A stretch of 64,000 nucleotides of DNA from Brachypterus glaber (GCA_958510825.1 OY294051.1:34224393-34288392), one strand, 5' to 3'. Counted from the stretch's first letter, positions 1 to 11,372 are shown. Program-made: numbers and translations. Notes: generated by a model not told the origin, from the letters alone.

Positions 1-25
1 GGTTTTAAATAAGGAGGTTTTATGT

Positions 26-720
26 TTAGGGACAGTTAATGAATTCTGAAGTCTTGTCCATATTTAAATTTTGTAATGTTATTTTTTGTAAATAATAAGG
101 TTTTGTATATATATATATATATATACAGGGCATAGTCATGATTTTATGTTGCACAAATGTATCCTTGCATGATTCCCTAAATTTCAGATTGCACATTAGT
201 CCTATTATGCGTTTTTGTTGGATAAAAACTCGTTCACTATTTGCAGCTATACCCCAGAGCATTATATTATAATTTAAATGACTATATAGCTCATAATAAA
301 TATTAAGAAGACCCTTTAAATCAAGCATTGATTTCACTCGAGATATTGCAAAGAAAGATTTTGACAACTTATTGCAAATCGTATTAATCTGGCTGTGCCA
401 CCTCAAGTCATCATCAAGATCAATTCCCAAGAATTTTGTACTCTTAGAGGGGCAGATTTTGTAATTATCAACAATAATATCCAAATTTGCTTCACTTTGT
501 TCGGAACGGATGCCATTGTGAAAAAACAGACAGACTGTTTTATCAACATTTAAAATTAGATCATTTTTCCAGCACCATATTTTAAAATCACGAACCACTA
601 TAACCAAAAGTGATTTAAGTAAGGTCTCCCAATTAATATAATCAGCGAAAACGGTAATCAACTTTGTTATTTTTATTATTATAAATGCTTGTAGAATTTA
701 TTCATTACATGCATCAAGAT
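26..720 (-). pseudogene. LINE reverse transcriptase fragment (C-terminal part)
   Basis: A 211-codon open frame (661 to 26) covers the C-terminal part of a non-LTR retrotransposon reverse transcriptase. It opens at the catalytic region, where FADY replaces the usual FADD, so one catalytic Asp is lost. It continues with a thumb-like region (KFLGIDLDDDLRW, FRESCKDTF). The FRESC segment closely resembles the LINE relic at 8912-9214, so both belong to one Jockey/CR1-like lineage. A (TA)10 tract has expanded inside the frame and is read as Tyr-Ile repeats. The upstream palm motifs are missing or shifted beyond 661. It is a dead fragment; assignment to a reverse transcriptase is firm, the clade is inferred. 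Confidence 0.75.
106..125. repeat. (TA)10 microsatellite
   Basis: A perfect TA dinucleotide tract lies inside the LINE relic frame. Confidence 0.95.
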
Positions 721-1126
721 AATTAACATAAAGTATATGTTCGATTTAATTTTAGTACAATAACAATAACATTATTATCGATTATTGTACCCAATTTATT
801 TAAAATTTTATCAGTGTATTCAAAATGTATGCGAATGATGTATTTAGAAATATTTAAGAAATAATAATCATCAATGACATTTCCTATACAAATTAAATAT
901 TGCAGAATGTATTGATACGTTTGATCAATAAACATTATAGTGGATACCGTATAATTAACAATCGATGTTAGTATACTTTTACGTTTCTTTGTCTTAAGAC
1001 ATTTCAAATAAAATGAGGTCGCTTTAAGAGAACCCAATAATTAAAACTATTAGTTTAAACACCATTCTAATATCTGTAACATGAAGAACAAATAGAAACG
1101 AATGCAGAAATGCATCGAGCAAAATT
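721..1126. other. No gene seen
   Basis: AT-rich sequence. A 104-codon minus frame (1037 to 723) is rich in Ile, Tyr and Asn, has no recognisable motif and looks like chance. Confidence 0.5.
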
Positions 1127-1637
1127 GGTATTTTCACACTAGCCGACACGACACCGCACGATAACGACAACGAGGGAAGCATAATCTCATGTAAATAAAT
1201 GGAACTGGCCGTTATGTCGGTGTCGTGTCGTTACAGCCAACGACGTGTCGGCGAGCAGCAGTCACTCCTCCACTGGCGTCGTCGGCTGATTTTTAATATT
1301 TATTTTAATTTATTGTGAGGGTGTAGAATTTTTTGGATAAAACTAAGAAAAATGGGCGGTTTTGAATACGATATACTAACATTAAATGAATTAGTGGATT
1401 CTTAGCCCTGTATGTGGGATAAAACGAATGAAAATAACAAAAACGAAATACTTAAATATAGCAAATACAATTTTTTAACACCCGTCATGCCGCTTCACAC
1501 GGCATGTGCATGTGTCGATGCTGTGCTGATGTCGTGTCGGTGTCGGTAAATGTACAAATATTCTGCCGGTATCGTGTCGGTATCGGTGCTGTACTGTCGT
1601 GTCGGTGTCGTTGTCGGTAAATGTAAAAACGCCCTTA
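1127..1637. mobile_element. Terminal-repeat DNA element with GTCGG subterminal repeats
   Basis: Both ends are packed with the motif GTCGGTGTCGTGTCG or its reverse complement (ACACGACACCG at 1146 on; TGTCGGTGTCG on the right). The middle is plain AT-rich DNA. The right end reads outward as AAGGGCGTTTTTACATTTAC and the left as a degraded GGTATTTTCACACTAGC, so they are imperfect inverted ends. This fits a non-autonomous DNA transposon with many transposase-binding repeats. The superfamily is not determined and I see no clear target duplication. Confidence 0.5.
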
Positions 1638-2390
1638 CTGTAACTTTACTTGGATAACAACGTTGTCCTTCTGAACTTAAAGTGAAGCCTAGACTTTGCT
1701 TTAGCTGTCAAATAAACTTGTAATTGATCTAACTAATAATTATTAATAAAGATAGTTTAGGCCGTGTCATATGCCAAAAAATTATTTATATTGTTATATA
1801 TATTTTTATACAATTCGAACTGGCTAAGAATAAATAAAGTCTTAAGCTAAAAATAAAAAAAAATCTATCATAAATGACATTGGAAACTTTTAAGTTTTAA
1901 AAACAACATTCAAGTTATTTTATTTTTTTTGTTTTTCCTTGGAATTTTTTCTCTTTAGGTTTAAAATAGGTTAATTTATGTTATTTTAGACTACCTTGTG
2001 TTTCTAGCACCTTTAATTGTCCACTTCTTACAAGTATATGATTTTATTTAGTATTCCCTTTCGCCTTCTTACACTGATAGTTATACATTTTAAACTATTG
2101 TGTTTGATAAATTATTGTTTTCGAAGTGATTGTGTACTTTAAATGTCTTCATTTGCCTTCGGCTTAATAAACTAAGGCTTATTTTTTCCTGAAAGCCTAT
2201 GCTTTATACTCTATATACTGTAGTAGGTGCAAAATTTAGCAATTCCTTGCACAAGTCTCTTCCAACAATTGTAACATTCTTGCAAAATAACTTTATAAAT
2301 AAATGCACAGAAAACTTTATAGACTAATCTATTATTTGACAACAAAATTTAATAAAAACTGTACATTGTACTTTTTAAAAAATAAAAAAA
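1638..2390. other. No gene seen
   Basis: AT-rich DNA with homopolymer runs; no coding frame, RNA gene or clear repeat was recognised. Confidence 0.5.
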
Positions 2391-2731
2391 AAAATAAAAA
2401 TTTTTTTTTCTTTATTTTCTTTTTGCGAAAATCGAAAAGTTTTTTTTTAATTGTTTCTTAATCTTTTAAAAAGTTTAACCCCTCATAACTTTTTTGTTTT
2501 TGAGAGGATTACTTTCAAAATTGGTAGAATTCATACTTATAATAAAAGTAAGTTTTCCTAAAAAAGTTACGTTAGTTAAACTTTAAATTTTTTGTTTTTT
2601 GGGGGACTTCTTTCAAAAACAATATGGATCTCGTAAAACTTGATTTTTCTTGAAATTTTCAAGTCGATGGGATTATTCGTTCCTGAGTTATCGTGTTAAC
2701 AAAAATCGTGACATCCGACGAACGGACAGAC
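2391..2731 (+). repeat. Left half of an interspersed repeat split by a LINE
   Basis: This matches 34741-34955 in order: a poly-A/T stretch, TTTAACCCCTCATAAC, TTTTTGTTTTTGGGG, then CGTGACATC and GGACAGAC. The match stops at 2731, where the LINE begins. It resumes after the LINE at 5178. The first 13 codons of the long frame that follows belong to this repeat. Confidence 0.75.
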
Positions 2732-5035
2732 CTACAGATGGCAAATTTCATGCAATATCTAGGTTTAGCTCAATTCAACTCAATACCAAATATAAATGAT
2801 AGATATCTTGATTTAATTTTTTGTAATAAACATGTTCAGGTTAAAAAATCTACACCTCTAGTTAAAATAGATACTAACCACCCCGCACTGGAAATAACTA
2901 TCTCAGGATTAAATTTTATTAAAATGCCAAGAAATAATATTTTAGCTTATAATTTTAGAAAATCTAATTTTGATGCTATAAATGATATATTTTATAATCA
3001 TAACTGGAAGTTTATTTCCAATTTATCTATAAACGAAGGTGTAAACCAATTTTATAATTTTCTTAATAGTACATTCGAAAAACTTGTACCTAAAGTTTTT
3101 AAAAAAGATAATACTTTTCCCAATTGGGTGCAGAAAAATACTCAAAAGCTTATATTCCAAAAAAAAGAGGCTCATAAAAGCTTTAAACGTACGGGTTCTC
3201 CGAATGACTCTTACGCATTTTCAAATCTAAGAACAAACGTTGAAAACCAGCTTAAATTAGATTATGAGACGTTTATAGCAAACACTCAAAACAATATTAT
3301 AGACGAACCAAAACAATTTTGGGATTATATAAAATCCGTAAAAACAGATATGAATGTTCCAAATTCTGTTAACTTTCAAAATAATAGTTTTACAGGTGGT
3401 CAGGACATATGTAATGCCTTTGCAACCTTTTTTCAAGGTACCTATAGTACATCAAATATTAAAATTTTATCCTCAGATTACGTCACAAACTTGGACAATT
3501 TTTACTTTTTTGATATAACTGAATCAGATATTGTCGAAGCTATATCTAAACTAAGTAACAATAACACTTCGGGTCCAGATGCTATTCCTGGTTTATTTAT
3601 TAAAAAATGCCCCAGTTTAATCACACCATTAAAAATTCTGTTTAATTTATGTATAAAAAATGGAGTCTTTCCAGATACATGGAAGATCTCCAAAATCATT
3701 CCTGTCCATAAATCGAATACAAGGTCGGACGTTTGCAACTATCGCCCGATATGCATAAATTCAAACTTTGCGAAAATGCTTGACTTTATAATATCAAAAA
3801 GAATAATGCTACACGTACGTTCTGTGATCATTGATGAGCAACACGGTTTTTTATCTAGTAGATCTACAGAAACCAATTTACTACTGTTTACAAATTTAAT
3901 TACAACGGCTTTTGAAAATGGCCAGATTCTTGAATGTATTTACACTGACTTACAAAAAGCCTTTGATAGGGTACCAATTGACTTGCTTTTATTAAAATTA
4001 GAACACTTTTATAATATTAAAGGCCCTCTTTTATCATGCATCTCTTCTATGTTGGCTGATCGTAAACAATTTGTTAGTTTGAGTGGTTTTATATCTTTTT
4101 TGATAAGTGTAACGTCAGGAGTTGGTCAGGGTACACATCTGGGACCGGTCTTGTTTTTGTTATTTATCAATGACCTTAAAACTGTCATTTTAAAAGTCTT
4201 ATTTCTGCTGTTCGCTGATGACTGCAAATTTTTTGGGGTCATTGCGAATGACAGTGATAGGGCCGATCTACAAAGTGATTTAAATTTGTTTTGTGATTGG
4301 TGTGCGGCTAATGGTCTTTCCTTAAACATATCTAAGTGCAAGTCAATGACATTCACAAAAAAACTGAAACCTACATATGGTCAATATTTTATTAATAATA
4401 TTCCCATTGATAGAGTTGAAATGTTTAAAGATTTAGGCATTTATTTGGATTCCAAATTAAATTATATTATGCATATCGATAAAGTAGTTGCAAAGTCAAA
4501 TAAGATTTTGGGCTTTATAAAAAGAAATACACGTGATTTCACAAATTTGCGTTGTATTACAACTCTATATAATAGTTTAGTGCGTTCTGGTCTTGAATAT
4601 GGTTCTATTATATGGTCACCCAGTTACATTACACATGTTACTAGGATAGAACATATACAGGATAAATTTGTGAAATACCTATGCTTTAAAAGTCAAATTG
4701 ATTATTCAAGAAATGATATGTTGGACCTTTTGAATTATTTTTCTTTGCCTAGTTTAGAAAAGCGCCGACACTACTATGATATTATGTTCATATATAAAGT
4801 ACTAAACTTTGTTATAGACTGTCCTCATATCCTTTCATTGTTATTAATTTATGTTCCTCCTTTTAACTTAAGATGTTCAAAAACTTTAAATAACGCATAT
4901 CACCGCACCAATTACGGCATGCATTCCTCTATATGTAGAATGGTCAATATAGTTAATAATACTATAAATGATGAGTGTGATATTTTTAGTTTTTCTCTAG
5001 TTAGATTTAAAAATAAAATAAAATATATTCTGTGA
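2693..5035 (+). CDS. LINE endonuclease/reverse transcriptase (5'-truncated)
   Basis: A 780-codon uninterrupted frame encodes most of ORF2 of a Jockey/CR1-group non-LTR retrotransposon, which copies its own RNA into nicked chromosomal DNA. Residues 1-13 derive from the flanking repeat. Residues about 14-75 are the C-terminal end of the exonuclease-endonuclease-phosphatase domain (YLDLIF near 38, NHPAL near 62). Reverse transcriptase follows: GPDAIP near 294, YTDLQKAFDRV near 417, SGVGQGTHLGPVLF near 476, and the catalytic FADDCKFF near 507, then the thumb region. There is no RNase H. The endonuclease active-site half is missing, so this copy is a 5' truncation, but the lack of any stop suggests recent insertion. 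A related 3' fragment lies at 55190-56065. Confidence 0.9.
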   Translation: MLTKIVTSDERTDLQMANFMQYLGLAQFNSIPNINDRYLDLIFCNKHVQVKKSTPLVKIDTNHPALEITISGLNFIKMPRNNILAYNFRKSNFDAINDIFYNHNWKFISNLSINEGVNQFYNFLNSTFEKLVPKVFKKDNTFPNWVQKNTQKLIFQKKEAHKSFKRTGSPNDSYAFSNLRTNVENQLKLDYETFIANTQNNIIDEPKQFWDYIKSVKTDMNVPNSVNFQNNSFTGGQDICNAFATFFQGTYSTSNIKILSSDYVTNLDNFYFFDITESDIVEAISKLSNNNTSGPDAIPGLFIKKCPSLITPLKILFNLCIKNGVFPDTWKISKIIPVHKSNTRSDVCNYRPICINSNFAKMLDFIISKRIMLHVRSVIIDEQHGFLSSRSTETNLLLFTNLITTAFENGQILECIYTDLQKAFDRVPIDLLLLKLEHFYNIKGPLLSCISSMLADRKQFVSLSGFISFLISVTSGVGQGTHLGPVLFLLFINDLKTVILKVLFLLFADDCKFFGVIANDSDRADLQSDLNLFCDWCAANGLSLNISKCKSMTFTKKLKPTYGQYFINNIPIDRVEMFKDLGIYLDSKLNYIMHIDKVVAKSNKILGFIKRNTRDFTNLRCITTLYNSLVRSGLEYGSIIWSPSYITHVTRIEHIQDKFVKYLCFKSQIDYSRNDMLDLLNYFSLPSLEKRRHYYDIMFIYKVLNFVIDCPHILSLLLIYVPPFNLRCSKTLNNAYHRTNYGMHSSICRMVNIVNNTINDECDIFSFSLVRFKNKIKYIL

Positions 5036-5118
5036 TATATTTCTTGTATTATATATGGTGATTTTCTTTTTTTTGATTATGTACAAACAAATATTATTAT
5101 TGTAAAAAGGTTCTTCCG

Positions 5119-5177
<59 letters not shown>
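2732..5177 (+). mobile_element. 5'-truncated LINE insertion, 2.45 kb
   Basis: Boundaries come from comparison with the uninterrupted host repeat at 34741-35095. Host similarity ends after GGACAGAC at 2731 and resumes with AAAGTTGC at 5178. The 3' end has a short UTR ending TTCTTCCG and then a run of AAAT/TAAA units. About 15 host bases (GGACTGAGGGACATT in the other copy) are absent at the junction, so the insertion caused a small target deletion and left no target duplication that I can see. Confidence 0.8.
5119..5177 (+). repeat. (TAAA)n 3' tail of the LINE
   Basis: About 15 tandem TAAA units follow directly on the LINE 3' UTR, a simple-repeat tail as seen in several non-LTR clades. Confidence 0.9.
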
Positions 5178-5300
5178 AAAGTTGCTTATTTTTTCATGAA
5201 ACAAATTTATATGCAAGATTTTTTTGTCTAGGACGACCTTTGAAAATTTTGGAAAATTCGAAACTACCGTATAATACTTTTCTAGCGTAGGTGAATATAC
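5178..5300 (+). repeat. Right half of the split interspersed repeat
   Basis: AGTTGCTTATTTTTTCATGA, then AAAATTCGAAACTACCG and TTCTAGCG, match 34977-35092 closely. Confidence 0.75.
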
Positions 5301-5679
5301 AGTTTATCTACTCGTTTAGTATACACCTCAAATTATAATTTTTATGCTCGTATGGCTACCCTACTCTTGTATTTACTCGGGGCCATACCAAACCGATTGG
5401 TTATCTGTATATTGTTTTATTATTAGTTAAAAGTTTTAACTTAAAACCAATCAAGGTACTATTTACATTGTTTTTTGAGTAAATCCATGTAGATTAAACA
5501 TTTTAAGCTATATTTAAATAATAAAACAGTTTATTAAACCTTGTATCATTGATATCTTATCATGACTAAATTGCTTTCCCAATCTGAATACAATATATTG
5601 TTAACCTCCAAAACAGTTCTGTGATCCATAAATTTTAATATATTTTTTATTTTTGTTTATTTTTTGTAAAACAAAAACT

Positions 5680-6890
5680 GCAAAGAGTAATTTTAAGTGA
5701 AATGTCACAGGGTTCCCGGTTCTTGGCTGATATTTCTAAAAATAATTTTTTTGATTTTCACATACAGTGCGGTCCAAAAGTCACCCCCTTTTAACTTTTG
5801 AACGAGTTGAGATATCGACTTCAAATTTAGAACTCTTAAATAAGACAACTTAAACTATCTTTTAGCATATATTTAATATTTTCAGCTCTTAAAATGTTTA
5901 CAGGGGGGCATGGGGGGACATTTTTTTAAATGGAAAGGGGGTTGTGTAATACATCATTTTAAAGCCTATAAAATTCTCTATTTAAACTAACATTTTTAAT
6001 TTTTTTAAAAATGTTTTTTAAGGTTTTGATTTTTCAATTTTTTGTGCTAAAACATTTAATTTTTTAAGTTTTTTTTTTATAAATTTTTATTTATGTCAAC
6101 TAAAATTAGTTTAAAAGTATAATTTTTATGATGAAATTAGGCATTTTTAAAAAATTATTTGTTTTTTTTTTTAGAGGAATTTTGACATTAATAGCCATTT
6201 TCAACTGCATTTTAAACCCAATTTTTTTTTAATTAAAAATATTGAGAATTTTATAAGCTTTAAAATAATGTAATACACGACCCCCCTTTCCATTTTGAAA
6301 AAATTTGCCCCCATGCCCCCCTGCCCACATTTTAAGAGCTGAAAGTATTAAATATATGCTAAAAGATAGTTTAAGTTGTCTTATTTAAAAGTTCCAAATT
6401 TGAAGTCGATATCTCAACTGGTTCAAAAGTTAAGAGGGGGGGGGGGGTGACTTTTGGACCGCTCTGTATGGGAACATAAAGTACTGAAAACTAAAAATAA
6501 AATAAAAAGAACTTTTTGAGTATTTTCCATTTAAAAGTATACATAAAAATAACGAAAGTAACTCTTTGTACCATGTTTTCAGCTAGCCTTTTTAAGGTAC
6601 ATTTTTTTTAGCCAATATATTTGTTTTAACCAATTCGGATTTCCTTGACTAATTCTATCATAAAAATGGCAATTTTGAAAATATTTATTTAAAACGATTG
6701 AATTGAAACAATGCAAATATACAAAATGTATAAAATTTTTGATAGGCCACCAAGGCGCCATTTTTATTTTGATGGCCTAATTTTTTCAAAGTTCTATAGC
6801 ACGACTGGAAGATGAGAAAAATATTTTTTTCAGAAATATCGGCCAAGGTCAACCGTGGACCCTGTGATATTTTACTCAAAATTACTCTTA
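5680..6890. mobile_element. Older foldback element containing a mariner-type MITE
   Basis: Left arm (about 5683-5760: AGAGTAATTTTAAGTG, CACAGGGTTCCCGG, GGCTGATATTTCT) is the inverted match of the right arm (about 6800-6890). The arms are clearly more diverged than those of the element between them, so this palindrome is older and was hit by the inner one. A minus frame across the right arm (6879 to 6685) is only a shadow. Confidence 0.6.
5765..6466. mobile_element. Tc1/mariner-type foldback MITE, 702 bp
   Basis: Starts CAGTGCGGTCCAAAAGTCAC and ends with the near-exact inverse GTGACTTTTGGACCGCTCTG, flanked on both sides by TA (5763-5764, 6467-6468), the mariner-type target duplication. The arms are about 220 bp long and include poly-C/G tracts. 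There is no transposase, so it is non-autonomous. A second, rearranged copy lies at 53870-54655. Confidence 0.85.
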
Positions 6891-7084
6891 ATTAATAAGT
6901 AATTAACAAAATAAAATATTTTTAAATTAGGCCTTGAACAAAAATAAGTAATATGAATAAAACTTGATCGTAAGAGACTTATCAGGAATAACCCTGGATA
7001 ATGTTACTGTTTATAGTAGCAAAATGTGTTAAGTCCAATTTTTTTAATAATTTAATGTACATTCCGTGGGCTACCAGGTCATTT
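6891..7084. other. No gene seen
   Basis: AT-rich DNA without a recognised feature. Confidence 0.5.
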
Positions 7085-7150
7085 TGGAGTGTTACGCATA
7101 TGTTAATGGTATAGGAAAATAGCATTACAGTGGGGGGGTGGGGGTCCAAA
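7085..7150 (+). repeat. Interspersed repeat, inverted copy at 11693-11770
   Basis: TTAATGGTATAGGAAAATAG followed by GTGGGGGTCCAAAAT is the reverse complement of 11693-11752. Confidence 0.65.
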
Positions 7151-7269
7151 ATAATCAATATTTGGTTTACGTAATACTTGATGGTACCCTAAGAAGAAAT
7201 TTTTTTCTAAATCTAGTAAAAAGTGTTATAAATACAAGTACAAAAAATGTACATTTTTGCAAAAACCCC

Positions 7270-7440
7270 TACCCCACTAAAAAAAAAAAAAAAATTAATA
7301 TTCTTTTTGCGAAAAAAAAATTGAAAATTATAGTTTTTTATTTTTCTTTCAAGTTCAACCCCCATTTTTGTTTTTTGTTTTTGGGGGTTACTTTCAAAAT
7401 TAGTAGAATTGATCCTTATAATCATTTTTATTTTGATACT
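7270..7440 (+). repeat. Partial copy of the repeat that hosts the LINE
   Basis: Poly-A, ATTCTTTTTGCG, CAACCCCCATTTTTG, TTTTTGGGGGTTACTTTC and CTTATAATC repeat the order seen at 2400-2545. Frames reading through here are low-complexity shadows. Confidence 0.55.
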
Positions 7441-8456
7441 TTTGATTGTTTATAAAATTTTTCACTAAAGTTTGTTTATTTTCTATGGTGCTTTAAGATT
7501 CTTTATTTTATGCTATATTTTATCTTTTATCTAAACTGTTGCATACCACGGAAAATTTATTATAGAATTTGAGGTTATGTTTCTTATTTTTTTTAATTTC
7601 CTAATTCAGTTTAGTGAAGTTAGCTAACTTCACTAATTATCACTAATTAGTGATAATTATGCCTGAATCGACCTTTAAGATCAAAAAGTGAAAAAGTTCA
7701 AACTAACTTTTTTTTATTTGTCGAAAAATATTTAATATTTTCTGGAAATTTTTGTAATAATGATAAACTCCCATTAAAATAAAATAAAATGTCCAGGTTT
7801 TTATTTATAAGTCTTCTACAGAATGACACTTTTTCCGGTTCTCCAAAAGCTAGACCTTTTGATACTACATGCCTCATTTATAAATATAATAATTTTTATA
7901 ATTACTAGTATAATTTACTTTTTTTTTTAATTTTTTAATTAAAAAAATTTTTTTAATGCATTTGACTTCCTGCTACCAAGGTGATTGAATTTGGAATATT
8001 TAACCTGCAATGATATTGTATTTATTTATTTTTATATTAATTAAAACAAATTAAACTCGACAAGTTTCGTGCGTAAATATACTTCCTCAATGTCCAACTA
8101 TGGACAGCTTTTTATTTTTACTGTCAAAATTAAAGAAATACTATAAAAAACCATGATGAAACTATAAATTTATAATTTTTTTTTAATTAAAAATGGTAAT
8201 CAAAAAACTTAAACTTGACTTGACTCAATCACATGTACACAATATGATTAAGACTACTAAAATAAAGTTGTTTACTGGTTAGATACATTTCTATAAAGTA
8301 GAAAGGATTTTCTATAAAGCATTTTGTTATTTTATAGAGTTGCTCCACCCCTAACCAAAAAATTTGTAAGAATAAAGAAGGAAGCGTTATATTTTTTTAG
8401 AAAAAATCCCGATTGGTTTTTGCCAATGACAAAAAAAACATAACAAAAAAATAAGG
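7441..8456. other. No gene seen
   Basis: AT-rich DNA. A short palindrome around TAATTATCACTAATTAGTGA (7634-7660) is the only structure noted. Confidence 0.5.
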
Positions 8457-10700
8457 TTTAAATAAAGAATAAAGAAATTTATTAACCACATTAGATACAA
8501 GTTGTACATATGGCTCGTCATAAATGAAGTAGAACTATACATACTTGCTACATTGTATAATAGAATCCTTTTAATTTCCTAAGAAATAAAAAGAATGTAA
8601 AAAAAACAAAACAGCATAGCTGAGAGAAAAAAAAAATAAAAAAACATATATCTAATATACACATAGCAAGTAAAAGTTAAAAAAAAACACATACATAAAT
8701 ATATACACCCATAAATATATACAATAAAAATATACAATAATAGTAAGTTATACATTAAAAAAATATCACAGAATAACTATAAAAAAGATGCAAAAGATCA
8801 CATATTAAAATTGTAAGAAAGGAATTCATCCAAGGTGTAAAAACACCCTTTGACTAGAATATTTTTAACTTTTTTTTTAAACACATTAGTTTTATCGATA
8901 TTTTTAATTTCTTATGGTAAAGCATTGTATAGTGACAAACAATTATAGTAAGGAGATCTTTCAAATTTAGCTGTATTATGACTAGGTACCATTATATTTT
9001 CCCTACAACGAGTATTAAAATTATGAATTTGTGAATTAGTTGTAAATAACTGTAAATTTTTCCTAACAAATAGTACACATTTAAAAATAAAAACACTTGG
9101 AACGGTTAGCATATTATTAGATTTGAAAGTATTTCGACAGCTTTCTCTATATTTTAAATTAAAAATTAATTTTACTATTCTCTTTTGCAAAACAAAAACT
9201 CTAAGTAAATGCACAGAAGAACCCCAAACTAAAATATTGTAATTTAAATGTGAATACGCAAGAGCATAATAAACATTTAGAATTCCACTTAGATTTAACG
9301 CGTTTTTAAGTTGAAGAATAGCAAAATAGGCTTGCTTTATTTAGTTTTTTACAAACATTATTAATATGTGTTTCAAAACTTAACGTTTGATCTATTGATA
9401 TACCCAAAAAATTTACAAAATTGACAAATTTCAAGTTATCTGGAATTGAAAAGTCGAAGGTAATTCTTTTCTATTAAAAAAGTTTATTGCCATTGTTTTA
9501 CGAGAGTTAAGGATCAAACCATTTCTTTGGCACCAGACACTAAACTGATCAATGACATAAGCAACAAGTCGTTGTAGTTCGCTCAGGTTTTTGGACGAAA
9601 GAAGTATATTGGAGTCATCCGCAAATAATATTAACTTACCAAACAATAAAAATGGGGAAGATCATTTATAAATAAAAGAAATAAAAGAGGTCCTAATATA
9701 GAACCTTGAGGGCGCCCGCATGTATATTATACGAACTTGATTTTGAATCACCCATAGATACAATAAGAGATCTAGCACTCATGTATGATTTTATCCAATT
9801 TATTAAAACTAATGGAAAACCCATTTCACCCATTTTTGTAATTAAAAACTCTGGTTTAACTGTGTCAAAGGCCTTTGTGAGATCGAATAGTAAAGATATA
9901 ACATAGTGGCCAGAATCCAATTTTTCATAAACATATGTTAAAAATTCAAATGTTGCAGTCTCTGTTGATTTTCCCATCCGAAAACCATGTTGGGCACTTG
10001 AAAGAATATTATTTGCATTAAAATATTTGAATATTCTATCAAATATAATTTTTTCCAAAACCTTTGACAATGTAAATAGCAAAGAAATTTGCCTATAATT
10101 ATTGATATTGTCTTTTTCGCCCTTTTTAAAAAGAGGAACAACTAAAGCTGTCTTAAAAACTTCCGGAAATACACCACTAGAAATAGACTGATTTGCAAGC
10201 AACACAAAGGGTTTGACAATACCTTTAAAAATATGACTTAAAGTTGATACAGAAAGACCGTCTATTCCACATGAATTTTTGCTTTTTAATTTATTAAAGG
10301 CATTAAGAGCTTCGATTTCAGTAATAGGACTTAAATTAAAACTAACTGTAGGGTTATTGTGACCGTAAGTACAAGGCAATGAAACATTTTCGCCAAAATG
10401 AGCTCTCATTTCCTTAGCTACTGCAGATGCAAAAAATTCTGCGAACAAGTTAGCTAAGCTTTGATCATCAACTATCGTCTCGTTGTCAACATTTAATTTT
10501 AAATTTAACTTTTTTTGCACCCTTCCCAATTTTTGATTGACAATTTTCCACGTTTCCTTTACCTTATTGTGTGCTTTATTAATTTTACCTTCGTTAAAAC
10601 TTATTTTTGCCAGGCGAATATTTATAATACATACATTGTTTAATTTATTACATTTAAGCCTTTTTGCAGAAGATATAAAGTATTATCAAATCCATTATTT
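8457..10700 (-). mobile_element. Decayed LINE, minus strand, about 2.2 kb
   Basis: The 3' end is at about 8457, where the minus strand reads AATAAATTTCTTTATTCTTT, giving a simple tail. Coding pieces run from 10690 down to 8912 in the order linker, reverse transcriptase palm, FADD, thumb and C-terminus. The 5' half (endonuclease) is absent. Confidence 0.8.
8912..10690 (-). pseudogene. LINE reverse transcriptase with frameshifts
   Basis: Three minus frames are parts of one reverse transcriptase. 10529-9693 (open upstream to about 10680, including KETWKIVNQKLGR) holds GIDGLSV, VVPLFKKGEKDNINNYR, AQHGFRMGKSTE and LLFDLTKAFDTV. 9646-9431 holds the catalytic FADDSNILL. 9214-8912 holds LQKRIVKLIFNLKYRESCR and the C-terminus. 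At least two frameshifts or deletions (near 9690 and 9220-9430) break the gene. The family matches the relic at 26-720 and differs from the LINE at 2732. Non-LTR reverse transcriptase is certain; the Jockey/CR1 group is inferred. Confidence 0.85.
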
Positions 10701-10930
10701 TCACGGGCCGTTAGAAAATAGAAAATATATGTGTATTATTATTATATTATTATTTTATTCCTTTTACTAGGCATAAGGCAATAAACCGATAAATTTACCT
10801 ATAAATGTTTCAATGTCAAAGTCGTACACTACACACAGGGAAATAATTACTAAAAAAAAATACGTAATTATTATTATTATAATATATTTTTTGAATAATA
10901 TAGAGGCATAAAGAGCCACAAACAAACATA

Positions 10931-11107
10931 CAAGGTGATCAATAACTGGCATGCCAAATTTAAGAGGTGATTCTGCATCCAAACATATAAAAAAAAGTTC
11001 CTGTAAAGTATACTAGTATTAATAAGGACAATAAGTTTATGTTAATTTATTTATTTTTTAATTTATACCTAGATGGAAAATGAATTAGGCTTAACATTAT
11101 TTTAGTC
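10931..11107 (+). mobile_element. Truncated copy of the CAGGGTGATCA MITE
   Basis: Starts after TA with CAAGGTGATCAATAACTGGC and follows the left part of 32510-33192, with an internal deletion (TATACTAGTATTAATAAG, GGCTTAACA). The right arm is missing. Confidence 0.7.
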
Positions 11108-11204
11108 AGTACTCTTCATAGAACAACACCTATATAGTCGATTAAAACTTTCATTAATAGTATATTATTGAATGAGCGTATAATAACTGCTATTAATCTA
11201 TGAG

Positions 11205-11372
11205 GCTGAATTTTGGGACACGAGCCGAAAGGCGAGTGGCCTAATCACTCGAATGTTTAATAGCTATTATATGCGAGTAAAATACTATACTTTATCCACT
11301 GCCGTTTTAAGGTTTAAACTGTTAATTTTTACAGACCCGTGATTAATCGGCCTATTAATCCCGGCCGTGGAT
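11205..11372. repeat. Hairpin-bearing repeat family E, copy 1
   Basis: GGGACACGAGCCGAAAGGCG, ATAGCTATTATA, AATACTATACTTTATCCA and GCCGTGGATAAA recur at 60838-60985. CGAGCCGAAAGGCGAGTG followed by CACTCG forms a GC-tipped hairpin in otherwise AT-rich DNA. Confidence 0.65.

Noticed and set aside
723..1037. 104-codon minus frame
   Set aside because: Ile/Tyr/Asn-rich composition typical of chance frames in AT-rich DNA, no motif, no splice context.
3502..4356. Minus frames inside the LINE
   Set aside because: Antisense shadows of the reverse transcriptase.
7138..7455. Overlapping plus and minus frames of 105 and 70 codons
   Set aside because: They read through poly-A/T and a repeat whose other copies are not coding.
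10537..10982. Plus and minus frames beyond the LINE relic
   Set aside because: The plus frame is antisense to the LINE coding sequence; the minus frame lies over a truncated MITE.
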